A program made the translations under genes and the position numbers. Shown here in pieces: positions 8,831-18,097 of a stretch of DNA of 64,000 nucleotides; the stretch's first letter is position 1; each line of letters opens with the position of its first letter. Below the pieces are notes generated by a model that worked only from the letters and a program-made list of their open reading frames with translations, was not told the origin of the DNA and searched no databases. Source of the DNA: an uncultured Paracoccaceae bacterium (GTDB lineage Bacteria > Pseudomonadota > Alphaproteobacteria > Rhodobacterales > Rhodobacteraceae). Location: the NCBI GenBank assembly GCA_947493745.1, contig CANLSM010000003.1, positions 62,001 through 126,000 on the forward strand, written 5' to 3'.

Positions 8831-10027
8831 ATGCCAACACTGCTTCATCTCGGGCTGGGCAATTTTCATCGTGCGCATCAGGCGATTTACACGGTGAAGG
8901 CCAATGCGCTGACCGGGTCAAACTGGCGGATCAGGGGCGTCAGCCTTCGTCGCCCGGCGATGCGGGATGCCTTGAGGCCGCAGGAATACGACTACACGCT
9001 GGTCGAGCGGGCCGGCGGCAGATCGACCTACCGGCGTATATCCGTGATCGATGACATTCTGGTGGAGCCGGAAGATCCCGCTGCCGTCAGATCGGCCATT
9101 GCGGACCGGGACACGCCGGTCATCACGCTGACGATCACGGAGAAGGGATATCTACCGGGCTCCGCGCCGTCGTCAATGTCGGTGCTTGCCGAGGGTCTTG
9201 CCTTGCGCGCGGATCACGGGACACCGGTCACCCTGATAAGTTGCGACAATCTCACCGGCAATGGCCGCGCGCTCGAGACGGCTCTGCGGGCGGAAGCCCG
9301 GGCGCTGGGATTGGATATCGGCGGATATCTCGACGAGGCCGTTGCCTGTCCCGATACCATGGTGGACCGGATCGTCCCTGCGACCACCGATGCACTGCGC
9401 GAGGAGGTCTTGCGTGAAACCGGCTGGGCCGATGCTTCACCTGTTGCCGCGGAAGGCTTTTCCGAATGGGTGCTTGAGGACCGTTTCGCCAGCGACATTC
9501 CCGACTGGGCCGCTGTCGGTGCCGTGATTGTGCCGTCTGTCACGCCTTATGAGTTGAGAAAACTGCGGCTGCTGAACGGCTCCCATTCGGCATTGGCCTA
9601 TGCAGGGCTCCTGAAGGGGCATTCCCATGTCCATGAGGCGATTGCCGACCCGGATCTGCGGCAGAAGATCAGCGGGCTGATGTCAGAGGCCATAGCGACT
9701 CTGCCGCCCGAGATGGCCGCCCATGCCCCGGCCTATTGCGAGGCGCTTTTGGAGCGGTTCTCCAACCCGGCGCTGGCGCACCGGCTGGACCAGATTGCGC
9801 AGGATGGCAGTCAGAAACTTCCCATTCGGCTTATTGCCACCCTGAGAGAGCGGCAGGTGATCGGGCTCGCCTCACCGCATGTGGAATGGGCGCTTTCGGC
9901 GTGGTGTGCTTACGTGGCTCGATGCCATGCGGATGGACAGAAATTGCATGATCCGATGGCCGCCGATCTCATGTCAGTTCTAGATGAAGGGGGCTCGGCG
10001 CAAGACCTGCTGGATCTGATCGGCTGA
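8831..10027 (+). CDS. Mannitol dehydrogenase / fructuronate reductase family protein
   Basis: A 398-residue polyol-specific long-chain dehydrogenase. The nucleotide-binding start is LHLGLGNFHRAHQA (residues 5-18), the family SCDNLTGNG motif is near residue 140, and the catalytic K-N-H pattern is in LRKLRLLNGSHSALAY (C-terminal domain). Typical members are about 480-500 residues, so this is a compact version that begins right at the Rossmann motif. The ATG at 8831 gives that natural N-terminus; extending further upstream would run into the divergent promoter region. Products could be mannitol/fructose, arabinitol or uronate interconversion; the sequence does not say which. Confidence 0.88.
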   Translation: MPTLLHLGLGNFHRAHQAIYTVKANALTGSNWRIRGVSLRRPAMRDALRPQEYDYTLVERAGGRSTYRRISVIDDILVEPEDPAAVRSAIADRDTPVITLTITEKGYLPGSAPSSMSVLAEGLALRADHGTPVTLISCDNLTGNGRALETALRAEARALGLDIGGYLDEAVACPDTMVDRIVPATTDALREEVLRETGWADASPVAAEGFSEWVLEDRFASDIPDWAAVGAVIVPSVTPYELRKLRLLNGSHSALAYAGLLKGHSHVHEAIADPDLRQKISGLMSEAIATLPPEMAAHAPAYCEALLERFSNPALAHRLDQIAQDGSQKLPIRLIATLRERQVIGLASPHVEWALSAWCAYVARCHADGQKLHDPMAADLMSVLDEGGSAQDLLDLIG

Positions 10028-10032
10028 GATGC

Positions 10033-11862
10033 TCAGGCTTCGGGCCCTATCTTCCTGTGGGAGAGGCTCAGGATGATCCAGCCCAGCACTGCCGACAGGG
10101 TGGAGGCGATCAGAATGGCGAGCTTCACGGATTCAAGCTGCGCACCCTCGAAAGCAGCTGAGCCGATGAAGATCGACATCGTGAAACCGACACCCGCCAG
10201 ACATCCGGCCCCCAGGATCTGGAACCAGCTGATCTCGGACGACAGTTGCGCCACGCCCAGCCTCACGGCGATGAAGGCCGCAAGAAAGATACCAAGCGGT
10301 TTGCCGATCACCAAACCGACGATCACGCCCATGGCTTCGGGTGCCGCTGGCGAGAATGACGAGCCGAAGATCAGGATGCCCGTGTTGAAGAAGGCGAAGA
10401 GCGGCAGGATCATGTAGTTCGACCATTTCTCCAGAGCATGCTGGACGTGGTAGCCGGGTTCGCGCAATCGCTCGATGGCGGTCTGCAGTCGGTTGAGCGC
10501 GGCGCTGTCCACCGTGGCCTCTGCCGCATCCTGATCCGCTGTCCGGCGAAGCTCGGTCTCGAACACCGCGCGGGTCTGGGCCGCGACCCCTGCGATATTG
10601 CCACTGCGCCGCGACGGAATGGCGGCTGCGGTCAGAACGCCTGCGAGGGTCGCATGCAAACCGGATTCGTGAATGAAGAACCATAGAAGAACGCCCAGAA
10701 CCATGTAGGGCACACGCGCATAGATCCGCCCGATGTTCAGACCGATCATCACTGCCATGACGACGCAGGCGAGAAGAAACATTTCCAGATGGAACCCGTG
10801 GCCGTAGAAGATCGCGATCACCAGAATTGCCCCCAGATCATCCGCGATGGCAAGAGCGGAGACAAAGACCTTCAGCGATGTGGGAACCCTGTCCCCCAAG
10901 AGCGCCATGATCCCCAGCGTGAAGGCGATATCGGTCGCCATGGGTACGCCCCATCCGCCGATTGTATCCTGCCCCAGATTGACCAGTGCATAGAGAGCGG
11001 CGGGCATCAGCATGCCGCCTATGGCCCCGACGATGGGCAGGGCTGCGCTGGAGAGATCGGACAGTTCGCCGTCAATGATCTCCCGCTTGATCTCGATGCC
11101 CACGATCAGGAAAAACAGCGCCATGAGACCGTCATTGACCCATGCTTCCAGGCTCAGCCCGAAGACCGAGGAGCCGACGGTGATGCTGACCAGCGTTTCG
11201 CGCAGATGCTCATACGCGTCGTGAAAGCCGATATTGGCAACGATCAGCGCGGCAATTGTTGCCAGAACCAGCGCGAGCCCGGCCGATGCCGCCCAGTTGA
11301 AGAAATCATGACTGCGCAGCAGCAGGCGAAAGCCCAGCGGCTTCTCGATCGCCTCGTTGATCGAGATCTCGTCCCATGTGCCGGTATAGAGCCGGTTGCC
11401 GATGAAAAAGATCGGTGTGTCGGCGCCGCCGCTTTCGGTGACGGATTTCCGGTCCTGCTGCAGGCGCTCGGTCGTTGCCTCGGCGGCCATATCCGATTTC
11501 AGACTGTCCAGATCCAGCCCGATGTCGCTCGCCGCCTCTTCGATCAGGGGGCGGGAATAGGGCAAGGGCATTGCAAAGAGCGCCCGGTGCATCTCGAAAT
11601 ATTTTCCCTGCGCGTCCGCAGCGATTGCCGCCCGTGCCGCAAGCTCGCCGCCGTCGTGATCCTGTTCGGAGGGAAAGAAACGAATTGCCACCGAGACGTT
11701 GGGATTCCCGAACCGCCCGGCGGATCGCAGCAGAACGTCGCGAATGAGACGCGTATGCGGGCAGGCGAAATCGACATACCAGACGAGTTTGGTCTTGCCG
11801 TCAGGTGCATTCAGGAGAATGTCGCGGTCCGCGTCGAAGGCCTCTGTCAGTGTCCCGCTCAT
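10033..11862 (-). CDS. nhaA: NhaA Na+/H+ antiporter with N-terminal DsbA-like thioredoxin-fold domain
   Basis: A 609-residue fusion. Residues 1-170 are a DsbA/thioredoxin-fold domain with the active-site position CPHT (Cys34-Thr37, second Cys lost) and a TP cis-proline loop (149-150). Residues about 185-605 are a full NhaA antiporter. It keeps ATDIAF (Asp311, like E. coli Asp133), ALAIADDLG (Asp341-Asp342, like Asp163-Asp164) and the GKPLGIF lysine region (like Lys300). The ATG at 11862 is chosen over an upstream TTG because GGAGGG lies at proper spacing. There is no signal peptide, so the thioredoxin-fold domain should face the cytoplasm if NhaA keeps its normal topology. It would exchange Na+ for H+ in pH and salt homeostasis. 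Confidence 0.93.
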   Translation of the reverse strand: MSGTLTEAFDADRDILLNAPDGKTKLVWYVDFACPHTRLIRDVLLRSAGRFGNPNVSVAIRFFPSEQDHDGGELAARAAIAADAQGKYFEMHRALFAMPLPYSRPLIEEAASDIGLDLDSLKSDMAAEATTERLQQDRKSVTESGGADTPIFFIGNRLYTGTWDEISINEAIEKPLGFRLLLRSHDFFNWAASAGLALVLATIAALIVANIGFHDAYEHLRETLVSITVGSSVFGLSLEAWVNDGLMALFFLIVGIEIKREIIDGELSDLSSAALPIVGAIGGMLMPAALYALVNLGQDTIGGWGVPMATDIAFTLGIMALLGDRVPTSLKVFVSALAIADDLGAILVIAIFYGHGFHLEMFLLACVVMAVMIGLNIGRIYARVPYMVLGVLLWFFIHESGLHATLAGVLTAAAIPSRRSGNIAGVAAQTRAVFETELRRTADQDAAEATVDSAALNRLQTAIERLREPGYHVQHALEKWSNYMILPLFAFFNTGILIFGSSFSPAAPEAMGVIVGLVIGKPLGIFLAAFIAVRLGVAQLSSEISWFQILGAGCLAGVGFTMSIFIGSAAFEGAQLESVKLAILIASTLSAVLGWIILSLSHRKIGPEA

Positions 11863-12021
11863 CGACTGTCCCTCCAACACCCCGGAACCGCCGATGATAG
11901 TCGAGCCCGCATTCTTTCCAAATCAAAACTCCGTTGCCGACGGATGCGAGCGAATTCTGTTGCTGGTTAACGGGATGTTAAGCCGCCGCATGTCTGGATT
12001 TCGGGCAATTGGGAGCTTGGT

Positions 12022-13551
12022 ATGATTTCGGCAACCCGCACGGTGGCTTTTGAGGGCGTGGACGCGCAACTGGTCGAGGTGCAATGTGCGCTCTCCCCCG
12101 GTTTGCCGTCGTTTCAGATTGTCGGTCTGCCGACCAAGGCGGTGTCAGAGGCGCGCGAGCGGGTGCGTGCGGCAATGACCGCGATGGGCCTAGCGATGCC
12201 CTCGCGGCGGATCACGGTGAACCTGTCACCTGCCGACTTGCCAAAGGACGGATCGCATTTTGATCTGCCGATCGCGCTGGCCATCCTTGCGGCGATGGAT
12301 GTGCTGCCCAAGGACATCGCGGCCACGGTCGTGGCGCTGGGGGAGTTGTCGCTCAACGGTGATCTGATCACGGTACAGGGGGCGTTGCCAGCCGCGCTTG
12401 CGGCAGCCCAGGCCGATTGCCAGCTTGTCTGCCCGATCAGCTGCGGGGCGGAGGCGGCCTGGGTCAATGCAGCAACCGTCATTGCCCCCGACAGCCTGCT
12501 GGCCTGCGTCAACCACTTCACGGGAAAAGCTGTTCTTCCGCCCGCCGTCCCGGGTGCTGTCCGACCGTCTGCCCATGTCCGCAACATGAGCGACGTGAAA
12601 GGGCAGGAGAAGGCCAAACGGGCATTGGAAATTGCGGCGGCCGGCCGTCATCATCTGCTCATGGTCGGCCCGCCGGGCGCGGGCAAGTCCATGCTGGCCG
12701 CACGTCTGCCGGGCCTCATGCCGCCGATGAGTGCATCCGAGATGCTGGAAACCTCCATGATCCACTCGCTTGCGGGGCTCCTCGAAGAAGGTGGCATTTC
12801 GCGGGACCGGCCCTTCCGGACGCCACATCACACCACGTCGATGGCGGCGATTGTAGGAGGCGGTCGTGGTGCCAAGCCGGGTGAGATCAGCCTTGCCCAT
12901 AATGGCGTCCTTTTTCTCGACGAGATGCCGGAATTTCCGCGCATGGTGCTGGAAACCCTGCGGCAGCCGGTGGAGACGGGGGATGTCGTGGTCGCCCGCG
13001 CCAACGCGCATGTTCGCTATCCCTGCAAGTTCATGCTGGTCGCGGCGGCCAATCCGTGCCGTTGCGGCTATCTCAGTGATCCCGGTCGGGCCTGCGCGCG
13101 GGCGCCGGTATGCGGGCAGGATTATCTGGGTCGGATATCCGGTCCCCTCCTTGATCGCTTCGATTTGCGGGTAGAGGTGCCGCCCGTCGCTGTGTTCGAG
13201 CTGGCAGATGCCCCGAACGGCGAGGCCAGCGAAACCATCGCCGGGCGGGTCGCGGCGGCCCGCGCCATCCAGACAGACCGGTACGCCGGGATCGAGGATG
13301 TGCGTATGAATGCGGATGCCGAAGGTGAAGTCCTGGAGACCCATGTGCTGGCGGAACCCGCGGCACGGGATTTCCTGATCCAGATCGCAAACCGTTATCA
13401 GCTGACCGCCAGAGGGTATCACCGTGTTCTGCGCACCGCGCGCACCATCGCCGATCTCGGCGGGTCCGAGACCGTGCAAAGACCACATATTGCCGAGGCA
13501 GCGGCCTATCGCCTGGTCAGCGATGATCGCCGGGTTGCTGAGCCTGCCTAG
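12022..13551 (+). CDS. comM: YifB/ComM family Mg-chelatase-like AAA+ ATPase
   Basis: A 509-residue protein. It has an N-terminal ChlI-like domain (SFQIVGLPTKAVSEARERV) and a AAA+ core with Walker A GPPGAGKS (about 213-220) and Walker B LFLDEMPEF. A short C-terminal Mg-chelatase helical domain (YQLTARGYHRVLRTART) follows. ComM is a branch-migration helicase that promotes integration of incoming DNA during natural transformation. Genome-wide conservation in non-competent bacteria suggests a wider recombination role. GGGAG precedes the start. Its TAG stop shares the CTAG at 13548-13551 with the convergent hydrolase gene. Confidence 0.95.
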   Translation: MISATRTVAFEGVDAQLVEVQCALSPGLPSFQIVGLPTKAVSEARERVRAAMTAMGLAMPSRRITVNLSPADLPKDGSHFDLPIALAILAAMDVLPKDIAATVVALGELSLNGDLITVQGALPAALAAAQADCQLVCPISCGAEAAWVNAATVIAPDSLLACVNHFTGKAVLPPAVPGAVRPSAHVRNMSDVKGQEKAKRALEIAAAGRHHLLMVGPPGAGKSMLAARLPGLMPPMSASEMLETSMIHSLAGLLEEGGISRDRPFRTPHHTTSMAAIVGGGRGAKPGEISLAHNGVLFLDEMPEFPRMVLETLRQPVETGDVVVARANAHVRYPCKFMLVAAANPCRCGYLSDPGRACARAPVCGQDYLGRISGPLLDRFDLRVEVPPVAVFELADAPNGEASETIAGRVAAARAIQTDRYAGIEDVRMNADAEGEVLETHVLAEPAARDFLIQIANRYQLTARGYHRVLRTARTIADLGGSETVQRPHIAEAAAYRLVSDDRRVAEPA

Positions 13552-14477
13552 GACCCGTTTCCCGCGTCGGGGATATGCTTGCCGAGGAACTGCGACACCG
13601 AGGCCAGAGCCTTGTCCGCCTCTGGTAGCAGGCCCTGGAAAATCTGCCAGCAATGAGGAGTGTCCCGCCACATCTCCAGCACCACATCGCCACCCGAGGC
13701 CTGTATCATCTCGGCCATTCGGATGGCGTCATCCTGCAGCATTTCGGACCGGCTCGCCTGGATCAGGATGGGGCAGGATAGACTGAAATCGCCGAAAAGA
13801 GGTGAGGCGCGCGGATCGGTCGGCTCGGTTCCGTTGAGATATCTCCCAACCATTTCTTCCATTCGCGATCGGGGCAGGACAACGTCAAGCCGCTGGTTTT
13901 GTTCGATCGAAAGCCCTGAAAGCGAAAGATCTGTCCAGGGTGAAAAGACACAACAGGCGGCCGGTCGTGGTATCTCTTCGACTTTCAGAACATGCAAAAG
14001 CGCGAGCGCCAGCCCGCCTCCAGCAGAATCTCCGCCAAGCAGAATTCTCTCGGGCGCATATCCGGCCTCGAGCAGACCTTTGTAACAGGCAAGAGCATCG
14101 TCAACGGCAGCGGGGAAGGGATGCTCCGGCGCAAGGCGGTAGTCAGGTAAAAGGCCGCGCGCGCCGATTGACCCGGCGATGCGCGCAACGAGGGCCGCGT
14201 GCGTTTTCGGCGATCCGATCACATAGGCCCCACCATGGAAGTAGAGAAAAACCGACCGGCGGCTGGGCTTGCCCTGTGAGACCCACAGCACCGGAACCTC
14301 GCGGTCACCCGATTTCAGACGGTCCGTCTGACTGTGCGTGTCGGGAGGCATGCGAAAATTGCGCTCCGCCTGGCGTTCGAACCGGCTGCGGGCCTCGGCA
14401 ACGGATGTCATCCGTGCGAGACTGCGCTTCTCGAACCAGCGAAGTCCGAGATTGAGCACCTTGAGGCGAAGGCTCAC
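13548..14477 (-). CDS. Alpha/beta hydrolase of the hormone-sensitive-lipase (family IV esterase) type
   Basis: A 309-residue serine esterase. The oxyanion motif HGGAY is at 81-85 (usually HGGGF/Y) and the nucleophile elbow GGDSAGG has Ser151. The acid appears to lie in the SEMLQDD region and the catalytic His in TPHCWQ near the C-terminus. Substrates are typically short acyl esters or lactones. Its start overlaps the gshB stop by 4 nt, so it is co-transcribed with glutathione synthetase. No signal peptide is seen; it is probably cytoplasmic. Confidence 0.9.
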   Translation of the reverse strand: MSLRLKVLNLGLRWFEKRSLARMTSVAEARSRFERQAERNFRMPPDTHSQTDRLKSGDREVPVLWVSQGKPSRRSVFLYFHGGAYVIGSPKTHAALVARIAGSIGARGLLPDYRLAPEHPFPAAVDDALACYKGLLEAGYAPERILLGGDSAGGGLALALLHVLKVEEIPRPAACCVFSPWTDLSLSGLSIEQNQRLDVVLPRSRMEEMVGRYLNGTEPTDPRASPLFGDFSLSCPILIQASRSEMLQDDAIRMAEMIQASGGDVVLEMWRDTPHCWQIFQGLLPEADKALASVSQFLGKHIPDAGNGS

Positions 14478-15418
14478 GCCGCCACCTTCCGCTCGATCAC
14501 CTCCCAGATTTTGGCGGTCACGTTGACACCGTCAAATCGCTCCAGTTCGCGCAGGCCCGTGGGGGACGTGACGTTGATCTCCGTCAGATAGTCGCCGATC
14601 ACATCGATGCCCACGAAAATCTGGCCTTTCTCTTTCAGAAGCGGTCCTATCGCGGCACAGATTTCCCGGTCGCGGTCGGTCAGACCGATTTTCTCGGCCC
14701 GCCCGCCCACATGCATGTTGGAGCGCGTCTCACCCTCTGCGGGCACCCGGTTGATCGCGCCTACAGGCTCCCCGTCGACCAGAATGATGCGTTTGTCGCC
14801 ACTGGACACGGCAGGCAGGAACTTCTGCATGATCAGGGGTTCGCGGTTGATCCCCGAGAAAAGCTCATGAAGGGAGTTCAGGTTGCGATCATTTGCATCC
14901 AGCCGGAACACGCCTGCACCGCCGTTGCCGTAAAGCGGTTTCAGAATGACATCTCCGTGGCGCGCCTTGAACGCTTTCAATGTCTCGATATCGCGCGCAA
15001 TCAGTGTCGGTGGCGTCAGATCGGGGAACTCGAGAACCAGAAGCTTCTCGGGGTAGTTGCGAACCCAGAATGGATCGTTGACCACGAGGGTGTCGGGGGC
15101 CAGGCGGTCGAGAATATGGGTTGTGGTGATATAGCCCATGTCAAAGGGCGGATCCTGGCGCAGCCAGACCACGTCCATATCATGGAGCGAGACCCGCTCC
15201 CGTGGTTCCATAGCGGCATGATTGCCCTGATCCCGCTTCACCCGGGTCCAGTGTCCACTGGCAGACACCACCCCGCCCTCCAGGCTGAGCGCATCGGGCG
15301 TGTAGTAAAACAGCGAATGCCCGCGTACTTGCGCTTCTTCCATGATCCGGAAGGTGGAATCTCCCTCAATATCAATGGCCTCGATAGGATCCATCTGGAA
15401 GGCGATCTTGAGGGACAT
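14474..15418 (-). CDS. gshB: Glutathione synthetase (GshB)
   Basis: A 314-residue ATP-grasp ligase that joins gamma-glutamylcysteine and glycine to make glutathione. The N-terminus [23 protein letters not shown] is typical. The ATP-grasp part shows [16 protein letters not shown] and the metal-binding end shows [16 protein letters not shown]. The ATG at 15418 is chosen over an upstream ATG at 15472 because AGAGG lies at good spacing and the family N-terminus starts there. It follows yraN and rsmI on the same strand, an order I recall as common in Rhodobacterales. Confidence 0.96.
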   Translation of the reverse strand: MSLKIAFQMDPIEAIDIEGDSTFRIMEEAQVRGHSLFYYTPDALSLEGGVVSASGHWTRVKRDQGNHAAMEPRERVSLHDMDVVWLRQDPPFDMGYITTTHILDRLAPDTLVVNDPFWVRNYPEKLLVLEFPDLTPPTLIARDIETLKAFKARHGDVILKPLYGNGGAGVFRLDANDRNLNSLHELFSGINREPLIMQKFLPAVSSGDKRIILVDGEPVGAINRVPAEGETRSNMHVGGRAEKIGLTDRDREICAAIGPLLKEKGQIFVGIDVIGDYLTEINVTSPTGLRELERFDGVNVTAKIWEVIERKVAA

Positions 15419-15527
15419 GGCCCGACCTCTTGTTGCCAGCGTTCGTGACAAGAGGTGGGTCAATGCCTGCAAAGTTGCAAGGGGGAAAAGCCTCGCGCAT
15501 CAGGCAAGGTGCGCGCTGATCCGTCAG

Positions 15528-15968
15528 CTAGCCATCAAAGAGAAGAGCATTTTCGCGTATCTCGACCGTCCCGTATCGATCCACGAGTGCGACGTCGAAG
15601 CGGATCGCGGATTGCAGCCTGTGCTGCTGTTCCAGCCAATCGAGCGCTGCTGTTCCGATGCGATCGATCTGTCGGCGGCTGACCGAATGGGCGGCCTCTT
15701 CCAGGCTTCGTCGGGCCTTTACCTCCACGAAAATGACTTCGTCTTTGGTTTCGAGGATCAGGTCAATCTCGCCTCCGCGTGTGCGGACCCGGCGACCGAT
15801 CACCTTGGCGTTCCTCTCATGATAGAGCCGCTCAACGGCAAGTTCCGCGAGAACGCCCTTTTGAAACGCCTGCCGCCCCCTTTGGACCTTTGGACCATTG
15901 GCGCGCAGGGAGGAGTTGGAAGGTGTGAAGGCTGCTGCAGGCGGATCGAGACAGAGTTCAAGTTGCAT
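15528..15968 (-). CDS. yraN: YraN/UPF0102 family nuclease-fold protein
   Basis: A 146-residue protein with the restriction-endonuclease-like core GGEIDLI (residues 65-71) and FVEVKAR (80-86). Glu67, Asp69, Glu82 and Lys84 are the candidate metal and catalytic residues. A 34-residue N-terminal extension (MQLELCLDPPAAAF) precedes the domain. The function of the family is not firmly known; links to recombination and competence have been suggested. It starts 9 bp after the rsmI stop, so it is in the same operon. Confidence 0.93.
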   Translation of the reverse strand: MQLELCLDPPAAAFTPSNSSLRANGPKVQRGRQAFQKGVLAELAVERLYHERNAKVIGRRVRTRGGEIDLILETKDEVIFVEVKARRSLEEAAHSVSRRQIDRIGTAALDWLEQQHRLQSAIRFDVALVDRYGTVEIRENALLFDG

Positions 15969-15977
15969 GTTCGTCCT

Positions 15978-16826
15978 TCATGATTGGTCGCTCAGCGCGA
16001 GGGCGCGTTGATAGACCCGCTTTCGCGGTACGTTCAATTCGTCGCACACCTTAGCTACTGAATCCTTAACGCTCTGATCCCCAAGTCGTTTTTGCAAGGC
16101 GGCATCGATCAGCGCGTCCGTGATCACGGGTTTCAACGGAGGCCCCAACAGAAGAACGATCTCTCCTTTGGGATCCGGCAGGCTCCCATAGTGATCAATC
16201 AGACTGCCGATGGTGCCGCGAACGACCTCCTCGAATTTCTTGGTCAGTTCGCGGCAGACAACGGCAGATCGACTTTCCCCCAACACCTCGGCCATGGCGG
16301 AAAGCGTCTTCTTGAGGCGCTTGGGAGATTCGTAGAAAATCAGTGTGGCACGCACCGTACCGAGTTCAGCGAGCACATCCGCGCGCTGGCCGGCCTTGGT
16401 CGGCAAAAAGCCAGCAAAGAGAAAGCGGTCGCTCGGCAGGCCCGAGACGCTCAATGCGGCAAGCATGGCAGATGCACCTGGTGCGCTGAACACCGTCTCC
16501 CCGGCGCCGATCACGTCGCTTGCGAGGCGATAGCCCGGATCTGCCACAAGTGGCGTACCGGCATCCGAGACATAAGCGACCGATTTCCCGTCGGCGATGG
16601 CCTGCAGGATGCGCGGCCGCATCTGCGCGCCGTTGTGGTCGTGATAGGCCAGCAGGGACCGCTCGCGAAGTGGAACCCCGTGGATATCCATCAGTTTGCG
16701 GGCCTGTCGCGTGTCCTCTGCGGTCAGCAGGTCGGCATTTCGAAGGATATCCAGCGCCTTAAGGGTGATATCGTCGGCGGCACCGATAGGTGTGGAGACG
16801 AGATAGAGCGCCGGGGACAGTTTCAT
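15978..16826 (-). CDS. rsmI: 16S rRNA (cytidine-1402-2'-O)-methyltransferase RsmI
   Basis: A 282-residue SAM-dependent methyltransferase of the tetrapyrrole methylase fold. It modifies C1402 in the decoding centre of the small ribosomal subunit. Visible motifs are LVSTPIGAADDITL at the N-terminus, SDAGTPLVADPGYRL for SAM binding and IFYESPKRLKKTL. It is divergent from the LpoA-type lipoprotein gene across about 98 bp, a pairing seen widely in proteobacteria (yraM-rsmI-yraN). Confidence 0.96.
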   Translation of the reverse strand: MKLSPALYLVSTPIGAADDITLKALDILRNADLLTAEDTRQARKLMDIHGVPLRERSLLAYHDHNGAQMRPRILQAIADGKSVAYVSDAGTPLVADPGYRLASDVIGAGETVFSAPGASAMLAALSVSGLPSDRFLFAGFLPTKAGQRADVLAELGTVRATLIFYESPKRLKKTLSAMAEVLGESRSAVVCRELTKKFEEVVRGTIGSLIDHYGSLPDPKGEIVLLLGPPLKPVITDALIDAALQKRLGDQSVKDSVAKVCDELNVPRKRVYQRALALSDQS

Positions 16827-16924
16827 ATCTGGGTTCAGTCCGTTTACTTGATCTAGAGATGTCCCTACTGTGCGGCGCAGTCTGCCCTGGCGGCAAGGGC
16901 TTATAAACAGGACCCGTATCTCTC

Positions 16925-18097
16925 ATGTCTTTCATTCGGTCATTCAAACTGGCGGGCGCATTTCTGATCGGTCTGATCATTGCGGCCTGCGACACGCCAC
17001 CACCCGCCGAGAACGATAACCCGCCGTCGCTTGATCTCAGTCAGCCGGTGCGTGTGGCGCTTCTGACACCGACAGGGTCGAACGACACCCAGCGCGAGGC
17101 CATCGGCAGGGCCATCGCGAACGCGGCCGAGATGGCGCACAGCGATCTTGCAGGCATCGAGATCGTGCTCAGCATCTACCCGACCGCCGGTGATCCGGCA
17201 CAGGCGGCCGAGGCTGCCCGCCAGGCGCTCGACGAGGGAGCCGCCATCATTGTCGGACCTCTTTTTGGCCTTGCCACCACGGCGGTCGCGCCGGTTGCCG
17301 CGTCGGGCGATGTGCCTGTCCTCAGCCTGTCCAACAATCCCGAGATCGCCGGGGGCAACGTCTATATCCTCGGGACGACCTATAGCTCAGTGGCCGAGCG
17401 GCTTGTCGGTTTCACTGCTGCCAGAGGGCTGTCGCGACTGGGCGTTGTCCATCCCGAAGGCGTTGAAGGCGAGCAGGCCCGGCGCGCGGTCGCCCAGGCG
17501 GCCGACGCCCGCAATGCCGAGCTTGTGGCGACAGGCGCCTATCCGCTTTCCATCGAAGGGATCACCAAAACAGCAATGGGTATTGCCGATAGCATGCGAA
17601 GCGCGGGTGCCGATGCGGTGATCTTCACAGACGGCCCGACCGGTGGATTGAACTATGCAACCGAAACCCTGCGCGGACTAGGCGTCAGGGATGCCCAGTT
17701 CGTCGGGCTGCAACGATGGGATGTCAGCCCTCAGGCGATGGCGCAGCCGGGTCTCCAGGGGGGCTGGTTCGCGGCCTCCGATCCGGGGCTTCAGGCGCAG
17801 TTCGAGCAACGCTATCTCAGCCAGTACGGCACCCAGCCGCACCCTTTGGCGGGCCTTGCCTATGACGGGGTTGCCGCTGTCGGCGCACTGATTGCCGAGG
17901 CGAAGGCCGAGGGTGCGAATGATCCCTTCTCCACAGCGCGTCTGACACAGCCGCAGGGCTTTGCCGGCGTCAACGGCATCTTCCGGTTCCGGGCGGATGG
18001 CACCAGTGACCGCGCTCTGGCGATTTTCGAGGTTCGCGACGGTGCGGCGCAGGTCCTTGACCCTGCGCGCAGGAGCTTTGGCGCAAGTGGCTCCTGA
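16925..18097 (+). CDS. Penicillin-binding protein activator, LpoA/YraM-like lipoprotein
   Basis: A 390-residue lipoprotein. The signal peptide ends in lipobox IAAC with lipidated Cys22 and is followed by a Pro-rich linker. The rest is a type I periplasmic-binding-protein fold (VRVALLTPTGSNDTQREAIGRAI, AIIVGPLFG, SVLSLSNNP-like), as in the C-terminal half of LpoA. LpoA stimulates peptidoglycan synthesis by PBP1A from the outer membrane in enterics; the equivalent partner here is inferred. The gene overlaps the glnD start by 11 nt. The N-terminal TPR half of E. coli LpoA is absent. Confidence 0.9.
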   Translation: MSFIRSFKLAGAFLIGLIIAACDTPPPAENDNPPSLDLSQPVRVALLTPTGSNDTQREAIGRAIANAAEMAHSDLAGIEIVLSIYPTAGDPAQAAEAARQALDEGAAIIVGPLFGLATTAVAPVAASGDVPVLSLSNNPEIAGGNVYILGTTYSSVAERLVGFTAARGLSRLGVVHPEGVEGEQARRAVAQAADARNAELVATGAYPLSIEGITKTAMGIADSMRSAGADAVIFTDGPTGGLNYATETLRGLGVRDAQFVGLQRWDVSPQAMAQPGLQGGWFAASDPGLQAQFEQRYLSQYGTQPHPLAGLAYDGVAAVGALIAEAKAEGANDPFSTARLTQPQGFAGVNGIFRFRADGTSDRALAIFEVRDGAAQVLDPARRSFGASGS

